Source of the DNA: Caryophanales bacterium UBA3935
Lineage (GTDB): Bacteria > Bacillota_I > Bacilli_A > ML615J-28 > CAG-698
Assembly: GCA_002385755.1 (NCBI GenBank)
Contig: DGED01000006.1
Span: 9,039 to 21,102 of the forward strand
Length of the DNA: 12,064 bases
Direction: 5' to 3'
Below are positions 1 to 6,360 of the stretch, one piece after another (position 1 is the first letter of the stretch; each line of letters opens with the position of its first letter). A model generated the notes under the pieces. That model was given only the letters and a program-made list of their open reading frames with translations, did no database searches and was not told the DNA's origin. Both the position numbers and the translations under genes were made by a program.

Positions 1-183
1 CTCTCCCCTTATAAAAAACGAATGCGCGACAATATCGCCGCCCTGCTTCGGGTATCGCCGGAGGCGATCAATATCAAGGCGACCAGAAACGAGGGCCTCG
101 ACGCCGTCGGCAAGGGAGAAGCCATCGCCTGCGAGTGCGTCGCGCTGATAAAAAAGAAAACCCCGGTAAAAAAATACTTATAA
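1..183 (+). CDS. ispF: 2-C-methyl-D-erythritol 2,4-cyclodiphosphate synthase, C-terminal part (5' end outside window)
   Basis: Only the last 60 codons are present; they are open from base 1 and stop at TAA 181-183. IspF forms the cyclic diphosphate intermediate of the non-mevalonate (MEP) isoprenoid pathway as a cytosolic homotrimer. The fragment matches the IspF C-terminal pattern: a helix PYKKRMRDNIAALL, then INIKAT..E, then GKGEAIACECVALI. This is the region that binds the CDP part of the substrate and closes the fold. Two positions differ from the common family form: the usual ATTTE reads ATRNE, and the usual GRGEG reads GKGEA. It could be the end of a stand-alone IspF or of an IspDF fusion; the window cannot tell. 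A short basic tail (KKKTPVKKYL) follows the conserved core. The stop codon abuts the terminator shared with the convergent CBS gene. Confidence 0.88.
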   Translation, partial: LSPYKKRMRDNIAALLRVSPEAINIKATRNEGLDAVGKGEAIACECVALIKKKTPVKKYL

Positions 184-209
184 AAAACGCGCTAAGCCGC
201 GTTTTTTTT
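182..209. terminator. bidirectional intrinsic terminator between ispF and the CBS-domain gene
   Basis: A ten-base-pair stem (AAAAAACGCG at 182-191 pairing with CGCGTTTTTT at 198-207) encloses the six-base loop CTAAGC. A run of eight T follows on the plus strand (202-209) and a run of six T on the minus strand. The stop codons of both convergent genes overlap or touch the structure, so one hairpin serves both. Confidence 0.75.
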
Positions 210-678
210 ATAAGCGGTAATCGTCGACTTCCAGGTATTTTAACGGTTTTTCTTTTTGCGGGTTGGGAATAGATATTTCATAGAGAGTCTCGTTTACCAG
301 TTTGTTGGTTGATTTCACTAAGGCCAGATCAGCAAGGCTTACCACCCCGGCAAGCTTGTTTTCCTCGTTGGTCACGACGAGCCTTCGAACCTGGTATTCG
401 CCCATCATTTCGAGCGCCCTGACCGCGCTTTCGTTTCGGTTGATGTTGACGCAATGATTGGTCATAACCGTTTCGACGGGAGGGTCGTTAAATTTGTCCA
501 TGCTTAAAGCCCGGATTACGATGTCCCTGTCAGTCACCACTCCCAGCACGTCGCGGCTGTCGTTTATAATCACCACCATGCCGATATCGAAATTGGCCAT
601 TAGTTTCGCTATCTTGGATATCGGGTCGCTTTTTTTCGCGGTAATTACTTTTTTAGTCATCAATTCTTTGATTTTCAT
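208..678 (-). CDS. protein with two tandem CBS domains
   Basis: A 156-residue cytosolic protein made almost entirely of a CBS pair (Bateman module). CBS1 spans about residues 5-57 and includes the GVVTDRDI motif at 46-53; CBS2 spans about 68-122 and includes AGVVSLADLA. Such modules bind adenine nucleotides or related ligands and act as energy or ligand sensors, but stand-alone CBS-pair proteins rarely have a known partner, so the specific role is unknown. A short tail (123-156) has no recognised domain. The start is the ATG at 678, preceded on the minus strand by the SD GAGGTG (684-689). An in-frame ATG 16 codons upstream would give a low-complexity leader and lacks an SD. The gene is divergent from yunB with an 89-base AT-rich spacer and convergent with ispF. 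Confidence 0.87.
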   Translation of the reverse strand: MKIKELMTKKVITAKKSDPISKIAKLMANFDIGMVVIINDSRDVLGVVTDRDIVIRALSMDKFNDPPVETVMTNHCVNINRNESAVRALEMMGEYQVRRLVVTNEENKLAGVVSLADLALVKSTNKLVNETLYEISIPNPQKEKPLKYLEVDDYRL

Positions 679-767
679 ATTTTCACCTCGAAAGTTATTA
701 TAATAAAAAAGAAAAAAAATATACATTTATCCTATATTTACAACTATATATTAAACGGGGGATTTAG

Positions 768-1427
768 ATGAAATTGGGGAAATACAAGATATTATTTAAA
801 ACCGCGCTTTTTATCGGTTTGTTTTTATTTTGCGTTAGTTTTATCAGCGGTTATTTTTCCGAACGGGTCAAAACGTATGTCAAACAGCAGGCGACGCTGG
901 CGGCGACAAATCTTTTGTCTGAAGCGATAAAAAGCGAAGTTTTGCCTAACATTGATCTTGATAATCTAATAAAATTCATTACGAACGAGAATAATAAAGT
1001 GGAAAGCGTCTTTGTTAACACGTACCAGATTAATCAAATCGCCGCGCAAATATCGGGGAAATTATCCGAACTGCTGCGCGACTTTGACAGCCGCGAGCTT
1101 GAAAATTTGAGATTGCCGTTGGGGATAATTTTATCGGATACTTTATTCGGGTCTTTGGGTCCGGCGATTAACATTAGGTTGCTCCCCGCGGGCAGCGCCG
1201 TTGTCGATATTGTCAGCAAATGCGAAAACCACGGAATCAATAATACCTTGTTGACAATCGAGGTCAACGCCAGCGTTCTTTTCGCCGTTATAATCCCGTT
1301 GCAGAAGAACGAGGTTAGAGTCGATATGCATATCCCGCTAATCGTGCATATCGTTCAGGGAGAAGTCCCGAGATATTATTATAACAACAAAGACAGCGAA
1401 TTTATCCCGCATCCGATAATGGAATAG
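768..1427 (+). CDS. yunB: sporulation protein YunB family
   Basis: A 219-residue protein with one N-terminal membrane segment (about residues 9-30), then a predicted extracytoplasmic or intermembrane domain. The C-terminal half carries family hallmarks: GINNTLLTIEV (156-166), a central strand region with VIIPL, and VQGEVPRYYYN (196-206) near the end. In Bacillus subtilis, yunB belongs to the mother-cell sigma-E regulon and mutants sporulate poorly; the molecular function is not known. It is somewhat shorter than the B. subtilis protein of roughly 250 residues. The ATG at 768 is preceded by GGGGGAT (757-763). It sits alone, divergent from the CBS gene and followed by the NifU-like gene, which appears to have its own promoter. 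I could not identify a convincing sigma-E promoter in the AT-rich spacer 690-756. Confidence 0.85.
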   Translation: MKLGKYKILFKTALFIGLFLFCVSFISGYFSERVKTYVKQQATLAATNLLSEAIKSEVLPNIDLDNLIKFITNENNKVESVFVNTYQINQIAAQISGKLSELLRDFDSRELENLRLPLGIILSDTLFGSLGPAINIRLLPAGSAVVDIVSKCENHGINNTLLTIEVNASVLFAVIIPLQKNEVRVDMHIPLIVHIVQGEVPRYYYNNKDSEFIPHPIME

Positions 1428-1435
1428 CATTTTGC

Positions 1436-1464
1436 TTTTAAAAACAAGATATTTGTAGTATAAT
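1436..1464 (+). promoter_or_regulatory. possible sigma-A promoter of the NifU-like gene
   Basis: A perfect TATAAT lies at 1459-1464, 28 bases before the chosen ATG. The matching -35 position 17 bases upstream holds only a weak TTTTAA (1436-1441); a better TTGCTT at 1432-1437 is spaced too far (21 bases). The call rests mainly on the -10 element. Confidence 0.4.
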
Positions 1465-1492
1465 AATAACAAATAAAAGAAAGGTGATTGAT

Positions 1493-1744
1493 ATGCCGAA
1501 ACAAAAAAACAGTGGTAACGAAACAGAAATAAAGGTGAAAACCTTGATTAATAAAATCAGGCCTTATTTGCAGCGCGACGGCGGCGATGTCGAATATGTC
1601 AGGATGGAAAACGGCATCGTTTACGTCAAGTTGCACGGCGCGTGCGTCGGCTGCGCCAGCGCCGATTTTACGCTCAAGGAAGGAATAGAAGCGATTTTGC
1701 TCGAGGAAGTTCCCGGCGTTATCGGCGTGGAAAAAATCGATTAA
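1493..1744 (+). CDS. NifU-like C-terminal domain iron-sulfur protein
   Basis: An 83-residue cytosolic protein consisting of a NifU C-terminal-type domain. DGGDVEYV is at 29-36, followed by a beta strand and the cluster-binding motif GACVGC with Cys51 and Cys54, then the helix TLKEGIEAILL. The CxxC pair in this family bridges a Fe-S cluster between two subunits and passes it to target apoproteins; the B. subtilis counterpart is YutI. The ATG at 1493 is chosen because AAAGGTGAT (1480-1488) gives a good SD five bases upstream. The in-frame GTG at 1484 lies within that SD and is unlikely to be the start. A short polar leader (PKQKNSGNETE) precedes the fold. The gene looks monocistronic, between its own -10 element and the terminator at 1758-1788. 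Confidence 0.9.
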   Translation: MPKQKNSGNETEIKVKTLINKIRPYLQRDGGDVEYVRMENGIVYVKLHGACVGCASADFTLKEGIEAILLEEVPGVIGVEKID

Positions 1745-1757
1745 TATTCAAAACAAT

Positions 1758-1788
1758 AAACTTGATTTTTATAGTCAAGTTTTTTCTA
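1758..1788 (+). terminator. intrinsic terminator after the NifU-like gene
   Basis: An eight-base-pair stem, AAACTTGA (1758-1765) with TCAAGTTT (1775-1782), closes a nine-base loop and runs into TTTTTCTATTT. The stem is AT-rich, so efficiency may be modest. Confidence 0.6.
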
Positions 1789-1829
1789 TTTATAAGTCCA
1801 TGCCCCGCCCCGCAATGCCGATTTTTAAC

Positions 1830-1858
1830 TTAACAATCAACGTCTTTTATGTTATAAT
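1830..1858 (+). promoter_or_regulatory. sigma-A promoter (extended -10) of the S1-pgi-cwlD-tsa series
   Basis: TTAACA (1830-1835), a 17-base spacer, and TATAAT (1853-1858) preceded by TGT (1850-1852), which makes an extended -10. It lies 30 bases upstream of the S1 protein start and downstream of the terminator at 1758-1788. It is the only strong promoter I see before the tightly spaced genes that run to tsaD. Confidence 0.68.
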
Positions 1859-1888
1859 AAAATTAAGAAATTGGTAACGAGGTGGGTC

Positions 1889-2245
1889 ATGATTAAGAAA
1901 GGAGAAATCGTCTACGGGCGCGTCACCAACATCCTTGGATACGGGGCGTTTGTAAAAGTGGGCGAATATGACGGCTTAATACATATATCCGAATTTTCGG
2001 ATAATTATGTGCGCCGGATTAAAGATTATGTCGTCGTCGGCCAAAACGTGAAACTAAAAGTCTTGGACGTTGACGAGAAAAACAAGAAATTAAAGTTAAG
2101 TTATAAATTAATCCATCGCCGTCGCGGCGTGAAAAGTGAAATTCCTAAATTTATTATCGGTTTTAAATCGTTGGAAAAGCAAATACCGGTATTTATTAAC
2201 GAACAATTAAAAAGGTTAAAGTTGAAGGAACCGAAAATTAAATAA
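1889..2245 (+). CDS. S1 domain RNA-binding protein, CvfD/GSP13 (YugI)-like
   Basis: A 118-residue protein with one S1 (OB-fold) RNA-binding domain at about residues 2-72. Typical S1 features are GEIVYGRVTNILGYGAFV, the surface motif GLIHISE, and a final strand KLKLSYKL. A basic linker (HRRRGVKS) leads to a C-terminal stretch GFKSLEKQIPVFINEQLKR that resembles the conserved GF-x-x-L tail of YugI and CvfD. Those proteins are general-stress, ribosome-associated post-transcriptional regulators in Bacilli. I choose ATG 1889 because GAGGTGG (1879-1885) sits just upstream; the in-frame TTG at 1871 has no SD. The pgi start follows the stop by only 14 bases, so the two are very likely cotranscribed from the promoter at 1830-1858. 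Confidence 0.85.
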   Translation: MIKKGEIVYGRVTNILGYGAFVKVGEYDGLIHISEFSDNYVRRIKDYVVVGQNVKLKVLDVDEKNKKLKLSYKLIHRRRGVKSEIPKFIIGFKSLEKQIPVFINEQLKRLKLKEPKIK

Positions 2246-2259
2246 AAACGGAGCATAAT

Positions 2260-3576
2260 ATGATTGGTCTTGATTATCGACACGTTTTGCCTTTTGTCAG
2301 CGAGGCGGAAATACACAATATCGCCGGCCGCGCGGAAGAGGCCGCGAGAAAACTCACGGCTAAGACGGGGCCGGGAAACGAATTTTTGGGTTGGCTTGAT
2401 TATCCTTTGACGATCAAAGAAAAGGAAATCGATGAAATTATAGAAGCCGGGAAAGAAATCGTCAACAGCGCCAAGGTTTTGGTGGTTATCGGCATCGGCG
2501 GTTCGTATTTAGGGGCGCAAGCCGTGATGGATATGATGAGCGATTATTTCCCAGCGGACAAGCGAACGCAAATCATTTTTGCCGGGAACACTTTATCCAG
2601 TTCCTACACGGCGCGGTTGCTTGAATACTTGGAAAATAAGGACTTTTCCCTGAACGTCATATCCAAATCGGGAACAACTACGGAACCGGCTATTGCTTTT
2701 CGCCTGTTCCGGCAGTTATTGCGGAAAAAGTACGGCAAAGAATATTATAAAAGAGTTTATTGCGCGACGACAATCGGCAAGGGGGCCTTATATAACATGG
2801 CTCGTAAAAACGGATATCGACTTTTTTCGATACCGGAAAATATCGGCGGTCGTTATTCCGTTTTTACGCCCGTTGGGTTATTGCCTCTTGCCGTTTCCGG
2901 AATCGACATTAAGGAGTTAATCGCCGGAGCGCGGGAAGCAGCCATCAGGCACAAGTCCGCGCCGTATCCCGAAAACGAGGCCCTGATTTACGCGGCCTTA
3001 AGAAACCTTTTGTATAATAAGGGAAAACTAATCGAGTTGCTTGTTTTTTACGAGCCGAAAATGCGCTTTTTCGGCGAATGGTACAAGCAATTATTCGGCG
3101 AGTCGGAAGGAAAAGAAAACAAGGGGATTTTTCCCGCTTCGGCGTTATACACGACCGACCTGCATTCCTTGGGACAATACGTGCAGGAAGGAAAGCGACA
3201 CCTCTTTGAAACTATCGTCGACGTCGCCAATCCCGATCTGGACATCGCGATTCCCGCCGAAGCCGAGGATTTTGACGAGTTGAATTATCTCGCCGGCAAA
3301 ACATTGAGCGAGGTAAACAAAAAGGCGCTGAAAGGAACGGTATTGGCTCACGTCGCCGGCGAGATTCCAAATTTGCTGATTACAATCGAACGGTTAGACC
3401 CGTATCATATCGGCGCCCTGCTTTATTTTTTCATGTTCGCCTGCGGCGTTAGCGGTTATCTTCTCGGCATAAATCCATTCAACCAGGAAGGCGTGGAATC
3501 CTATAAAAGAAACATGTTCGCTCTTCTCGGCCGCAAAGGATACGAAGAGTTAAAGAAAAAGCTGGAGGAATTATGA
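2260..3576 (+). CDS. pgi: glucose-6-phosphate isomerase
   Basis: A 438-residue cytosolic enzyme that interconverts glucose 6-phosphate and fructose 6-phosphate in glycolysis and gluconeogenesis. It belongs to the short Bacillus/Firmicute type of about 450 residues, not the 550-residue proteobacterial type. The sugar-phosphate (SIS) loop is ISKSGTTTEP (134-143), following VVIGIGGSYLGA (75-86). The second signature FGESEGK (279-285) holds the catalytic Glu281, His302 lies in TTDLHSLGQ, and the third signature ESYKRNMFALLG carries the catalytic Lys416. All key residues are present. The ATG at 2260 is preceded by CGGAG (2249-2253). The stop codon overlaps the next gene's start in ATGA (3573-3576), indicating translational coupling with the thioredoxin-like lipoprotein. 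Confidence 0.97.
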   Translation: MIGLDYRHVLPFVSEAEIHNIAGRAEEAARKLTAKTGPGNEFLGWLDYPLTIKEKEIDEIIEAGKEIVNSAKVLVVIGIGGSYLGAQAVMDMMSDYFPADKRTQIIFAGNTLSSSYTARLLEYLENKDFSLNVISKSGTTTEPAIAFRLFRQLLRKKYGKEYYKRVYCATTIGKGALYNMARKNGYRLFSIPENIGGRYSVFTPVGLLPLAVSGIDIKELIAGAREAAIRHKSAPYPENEALIYAALRNLLYNKGKLIELLVFYEPKMRFFGEWYKQLFGESEGKENKGIFPASALYTTDLHSLGQYVQEGKRHLFETIVDVANPDLDIAIPAEAEDFDELNYLAGKTLSEVNKKALKGTVLAHVAGEIPNLLITIERLDPYHIGALLYFFMFACGVSGYLLGINPFNQEGVESYKRNMFALLGRKGYEELKKKLEEL

Positions 3577-4124
3577 GAAAAACCGTGTTCTTAACGCTCA
3601 TCTTCCTATTGGCAACGCTATGCGGTTGTCGGAAATCCGCCCGTTTTGAGGACGATTACCCGCAAATGCGCGGAATCGATCACGTGTATGAAAAGGTCGG
3701 GTACGACGATGTCGTCGACGCCTTGACGGTTTCGCCCGGCGGCCATGTCATTTTTTTCGGGTTTGACACCCGCTACGCGGAATGCCCTTACTGCGTTGCC
3801 TGCGTCCCGCTTTTAAACGAAGTTGCGATTGAGCTTGGCGTTGATAAAATACTCTATATCGATATTTACACGATGCGTAAAGAACGGACGGCGGAGTACG
3901 TTTTGTTGTTGGGCTATTTGGACGGCGCCGTCGGCGATTTGCTTGAGCGAAACGGGCTGAAAGAAATTATCGTCCCCGACGTTTATGTTGTCAAGGACGG
4001 GGAGATTCTCGGTCACCACATCGCGACGATAAAGGACGACGAGGGTCGCTTTATCTATGATTTGAACGACGAGCAGAAAGAGGAAGTCAAAGCGATCTAT
4101 CGCGATTTGCTTGCGCGGTTATAA
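3573..4124 (+). CDS. thioredoxin-like lipoprotein (CPYC active site)
   Basis: A 183-residue predicted lipoprotein: hydrophobic signal peptide (residues 4-18) and lipobox LCGC with Cys19 as the lipidation site. A thioredoxin-fold domain follows. After strand HVIFFGF (58-64) comes the redox motif ECPYCVAC with Cys71 and Cys74 as the likely CxxC pair plus a nearby Cys77; the expected cis-proline is Pro135 in IVPDVYVVKDGEILG. This resembles the Trx-like 'bacteriocin transport accessory' group (CPxC followed by a helix). It would act outside the membrane in disulfide exchange; reductive or oxidative direction cannot be read from the sequence. The start overlaps the pgi stop by four bases, with GGAGG at 3564-3568. 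It is followed after 64 bases by the cortex amidase cwlD, which suggests a possible role in envelope or spore maturation (inference). Confidence 0.8.
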   Translation: MRKTVFLTLIFLLATLCGCRKSARFEDDYPQMRGIDHVYEKVGYDDVVDALTVSPGGHVIFFGFDTRYAECPYCVACVPLLNEVAIELGVDKILYIDIYTMRKERTAEYVLLLGYLDGAVGDLLERNGLKEIIVPDVYVVKDGEILGHHIATIKDDEGRFIYDLNDEQKEEVKAIYRDLLARL

Positions 4125-4142
4125 TATTTATTTTCGCGTCTT

Positions 4143-4171
4143 GTCATATTTTTTCATATTTCGCAATAAGT
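4143..4171 (+). promoter_or_regulatory. weak candidate sporulation (sigma-E-like) promoter upstream of cwlD
   Basis: GTCATATT at 4143-4150 agrees well with the -35 element of Bacillus sigma-E promoters. After a 13-base spacer the -10 position reads CAATAAGT (4164-4171), a poor match to CATACAMT. The implied transcription start would lie very close to the SD. No sigma-A promoter is evident in the same gap (4125-4188). Confidence 0.22.
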
Positions 4172-4188
4172 TGTAATTAGGTGAAAAA

Positions 4189-4887
4189 ATGAACAGGACG
4201 GCAACGAATATTATAAATTTAGTTTTTATATTGATTTTATTCTTGACTTCAGCCGGGACGATAATCGCGAACAAAAGATTAACGGCGCCGGCTTTGATTT
4301 ACCTAGATCCCGGCCACGGCGGGTCTGACGGCGGCGCCGTCGGCGCCGACGGGACAACGGAAAAAGACATTGTCTTGAATGTCTGCCTGTGTTTAAAGAC
4401 ATATTTGGAAAACGCCGGCTTTCAGGTCAAAATGACCCGGGCGGGCGACTATGATCTTGCTCCGGGGAGCAGTAAAAACCGTAAGCGCGACGATATTCAC
4501 CGGCGGTGCCGAATGATTAACGCTTCCGACTGTTTATTGTATCTCTCTGTTCACGCCAACAAGTTTTCCGATAAAAGAATCCGCGGCGCCCAGGTTTTTT
4601 ATAATAAAAACCAACCCGGCTCGAAAGTTTTATCGGAAGCGATTCAAGAAGCGATTGGCGGGATCCTGCAAAACACCCGCAGGTTCGCCAAGCCGATAAA
4701 CGGGAAGTATTTAATCGAAAACGCCGAGAAAACTGGTTGTCTTGTCGAAATCGGTTTTTTATCAAACCCGGAGGAATTAAATTTACTGAAAGACGCCGTT
4801 TATCAGGATAGGATGGCTTACGCTATATTTACGGGAATATTGATGTTTTTAGAAAATAACGAGAATATGCAAGCTCGACCAGGGTGA
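4189..4887 (+). CDS. cwlD: germination-type N-acetylmuramoyl-L-alanine amidase CwlD
   Basis: A 232-residue protein with one N-terminal membrane segment or uncleaved signal (about 8-27) and an Amidase_3 domain. Zinc ligands are visible: His43 in LDPGHGG, Glu58 in TTEKD, and His122 in LSVHAN; the catalytic glutamate is Glu187 in VEIGFLSNP. Alignment by eye with B. subtilis CwlD is close throughout, including DGGAVG, MTR...D.DLAP, RGAQVFY and the NTRR.AKPI segment, and the length is the same (about 235). CwlD removes stem peptides from spore-cortex peptidoglycan so that muramic delta-lactam can form, which is needed for cortex lysis at germination. The ATG has SD AGGTGA (4179-4184). The stop codon lies inside the SD of tsaE. 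Other Amidase_3 cell-wall hydrolases are the alternative, but the length and sequence favour CwlD. Confidence 0.88.
   Translation: MNRTATNIINLVFILILFLTSAGTIIANKRLTAPALIYLDPGHGGSDGGAVGADGTTEKDIVLNVCLCLKTYLENAGFQVKMTRAGDYDLAPGSSKNRKRDDIHRRCRMINASDCLLYLSVHANKFSDKRIRGAQVFYNKNQPGSKVLSEAIQEAIGGILQNTRRFAKPINGKYLIENAEKTGCLVEIGFLSNPEELNLLKDAVYQDRMAYAIFTGILMFLENNENMQARPG
4881..4887 (+). promoter_or_regulatory. tsaE ribosome binding site overlapping the cwlD stop codon
   Basis: AGGGTGA is both the SD of tsaE, six bases before its GTG start, and contains the TGA stop of cwlD (4885-4887). It fixes the GTG at 4894 as the tsaE start and implies translational coupling. Confidence 0.7.
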
Positions 4888-4893
4888 AATTTT

Positions 4894-5346
4894 GTGCAAA
4901 AGACATTTACCATAGATTCGGAAAAAGAAATGATATCGTTGGGCGAGAAAATCGGACGAGCCGCTTTCCCCGATATGCTTATCGCTCTAAGCGGCGATCT
5001 GGGCGCCGGGAAAACGACCCTCGCCAAGGGAATCGGCGCCGGCTTGGGGGTTACGGACATTATTAACAGCCCGACATTCACGATTCTAAAAATCTATCAG
5101 GGGCGTTTGCCTTTATATCATTTTGACGTGTACCGTTTAGACGAGGCAAGCGGCGACGATTATTTGGAAGAGTATTTTTACGCCGGGGGCGTATCGGTCA
5201 TCGAATGGGCCGATAATATCGATTATTTACTCCCGGATGATTTTTTGCGAATTGATATCGCGATTACCGGCGTTACCTCACGGCAAGTCACGATAGTCGC
5301 CGGTTCCTCGCTATATAAGAATTTTGTTGAAAGAGCGCTGTCATGA
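4894..5346 (+). CDS. tsaE: tRNA threonylcarbamoyladenosine biosynthesis ATPase TsaE
   Basis: A 150-residue P-loop ATPase needed for t6A37 synthesis in ANN-decoding tRNAs. Walker A is GDLGAGKTT (34-42). The family motifs SPTFTI (59-64), HFDVYR (76-81) and VIEWA (102-106) follow in the expected order. TsaE drives the cycling of the TsaB-TsaD complex by ATP hydrolysis. Length is typical. The GTG start is set by the SD AGGGTGA that overlaps the cwlD stop. The end overlaps the tsaB start in ATGA (5343-5346). The order tsaE-tsaB-rimI-tsaD matches the ydiB-ydiC-ydiD-ydiE arrangement of Bacilli. Confidence 0.95.
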   Translation: MQKTFTIDSEKEMISLGEKIGRAAFPDMLIALSGDLGAGKTTLAKGIGAGLGVTDIINSPTFTILKIYQGRLPLYHFDVYRLDEASGDDYLEEYFYAGGVSVIEWADNIDYLLPDDFLRIDIAITGVTSRQVTIVAGSSLYKNFVERALS

Positions 5347-5918
5347 AAACAATAGTTATCGATACCGCTTCATCATATTTATATTTGGCGTTTTTATCGG
5401 CGGACAAGATTATTCACGAGGAGTTTTTTCTCGGGAAAGGCCGCCACTCGGAAAATTTTTTGGAGACTTTGAAAGCGGGGTTGCGGCGTCACGAGCTTAG
5501 CCTTTCTGATTTTGACCGCATTTATCTCGGGATCGGACCCGGATCGTATACCGGGTTGCGCGTCGGGGTTACCGTCGCCAAGGTGCTCGGTTGGGCTTTA
5601 AATATTCCCGTCTACACCGCGAGCAGCTTAAGTTTGCTTGCCAGCGGCTACTTTCATAAGGACGGGATTTATGCCGTAAGCATCATAGCAAAAAAGAATT
5701 ATTACTTCGGTAAAGTCGCGCAAGTCAAAGAGGGTAAGGTTTTGACCCTTGTCGATGATTTTTGCGCCGACGCGCAGGCGTATATGCAAACGATTAAGGA
5801 ATACGATTGCTTTTTGGTGAACGAAGACAATTATTTGGTCGATCCGACTAAAATTGAATTTCGGCCCGTCGCGAATTTGCATGAGTTAAATCCGAATTAT
5901 CTGCGGAGGAGCGTGTGA
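5343..5918 (+). CDS. tsaB: tRNA threonylcarbamoyladenosine biosynthesis protein TsaB (short form)
   Basis: A 191-residue member of the ASKHA/Gcp-like fold. It dimerises with TsaD and positions it for transfer of threonylcarbamoyl to tRNA A37. Diagnostic segments are VIDTASSYLYLA near the start, the HSE motif (35-37), and GIGPGSYTGLRVGVT (63-77). The C-terminus NPNYLRRSV matches the usual PxYLR ending, so the gene is complete although shorter than the typical 220-235 residues; the shortfall is in the C-terminal half, which is the variable lobe. The ATG at 5343 overlaps tsaE by four bases and has only a weak SD of its own, consistent with coupling. The stop TGA (5916-5918) overlaps the rimI start. 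Confidence 0.93.
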   Translation: MKTIVIDTASSYLYLAFLSADKIIHEEFFLGKGRHSENFLETLKAGLRRHELSLSDFDRIYLGIGPGSYTGLRVGVTVAKVLGWALNIPVYTASSLSLLASGYFHKDGIYAVSIIAKKNYYFGKVAQVKEGKVLTLVDDFCADAQAYMQTIKEYDCFLVNEDNYLVDPTKIEFRPVANLHELNPNYLRRSV

Positions 5919-6358
5919 AATACGCGATCAGGCCGCTTGAGGAAGGCGATATCAACGATATCGTAAGCGGCGAGACAAGAATCTTCGGCTACTCGCTTGG
6001 GTATGACATGATTTATGCCGAACTGAAAATCAACCCCTACGCCCACTATTTTGTTTTGGAAATCGACGGCGGCTTCGGAGGATACATCGGCCTTTGGATA
6101 TACGAGGAAAGCGCCGAGATAATCAATTTTTTTGTCGCGGAAGAATACCAAGGGTTGGGTTTCGGCAAACTCCTTATGGAATTTGTCATTGAATTGTGCG
6201 AGTCTGTTAATGTTAAAACAATCAGCCTGGAAGTTAGAAAAGACAATCAAAAAGCGATAAATTTATATTATAAGTTAGGATTTACCTACTCGCACGAAAG
6301 GAAAAAATACTATAATGATTCGACCGACGCGTTGGTCTTAATCAAACATTTGAGGTAA
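5915..6358 (+). CDS. rimI: ribosomal-protein-alanine N-acetyltransferase RimI-like (GNAT)
   Basis: A 147-residue GNAT acetyltransferase. The acetyl-CoA pyrophosphate loop is in motif A, VAEEYQGLGFGKLL (74-87), with the Q-x-x-G-x-G signature at 79-84. Motif B reads LEVRKDNQKAINLYYKLGF (105-123), a RimI hallmark, followed by RKKYYNDSTDAL, close to the usual R-x-x-YY...DA ending. RimI acetylates the N-terminal amine of ribosomal protein S18 in E. coli; in Firmicutes the substrate is less certain, so the name rests on homology and on its position between tsaB and tsaD. The GTG start at 5915 is supported by GGAGGA (5905-5910) and shares bases with the tsaB stop. Confidence 0.9.
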   Translation: MKYAIRPLEEGDINDIVSGETRIFGYSLGYDMIYAELKINPYAHYFVLEIDGGFGGYIGLWIYEESAEIINFFVAEEYQGLGFGKLLMEFVIELCESVNVKTISLEVRKDNQKAINLYYKLGFTYSHERKKYYNDSTDALVLIKHLR

Positions 6359-6360
6359 TT

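Noticed and set aside
208..726. Longer form of the CBS protein starting 16 codons upstream
   Set aside because: The extra residues are low-complexity (many Phe, Tyr, Asn) from AT-rich spacer, and the SD GAGGTG sits just before the internal ATG at 678.
1379..1636. Minus-strand open frame of 85 codons
   Set aside because: Spans the yunB end, the promoter region and the NifU-like gene in antisense, with no coding signals.
1642..1833. Plus-strand frame of 63 codons overlapping the NifU-like gene
   Set aside because: Out of frame with the clearly conserved NifU-like protein; the continuation is AT-rich spacer with the terminator.
4337..4352. Perfect 16-base GC-rich palindrome CCGTCGGCGCCGACGG
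   Set aside because: It lies inside cwlD and encodes the conserved Gly/Ala-rich stretch after the zinc motif; most simply a by-product of GCC/GGC codon use, not an operator.
5897..6250. Minus-strand open frame of 117 codons
   Set aside because: Antisense shadow of rimI, whose GNAT motifs are unambiguous.
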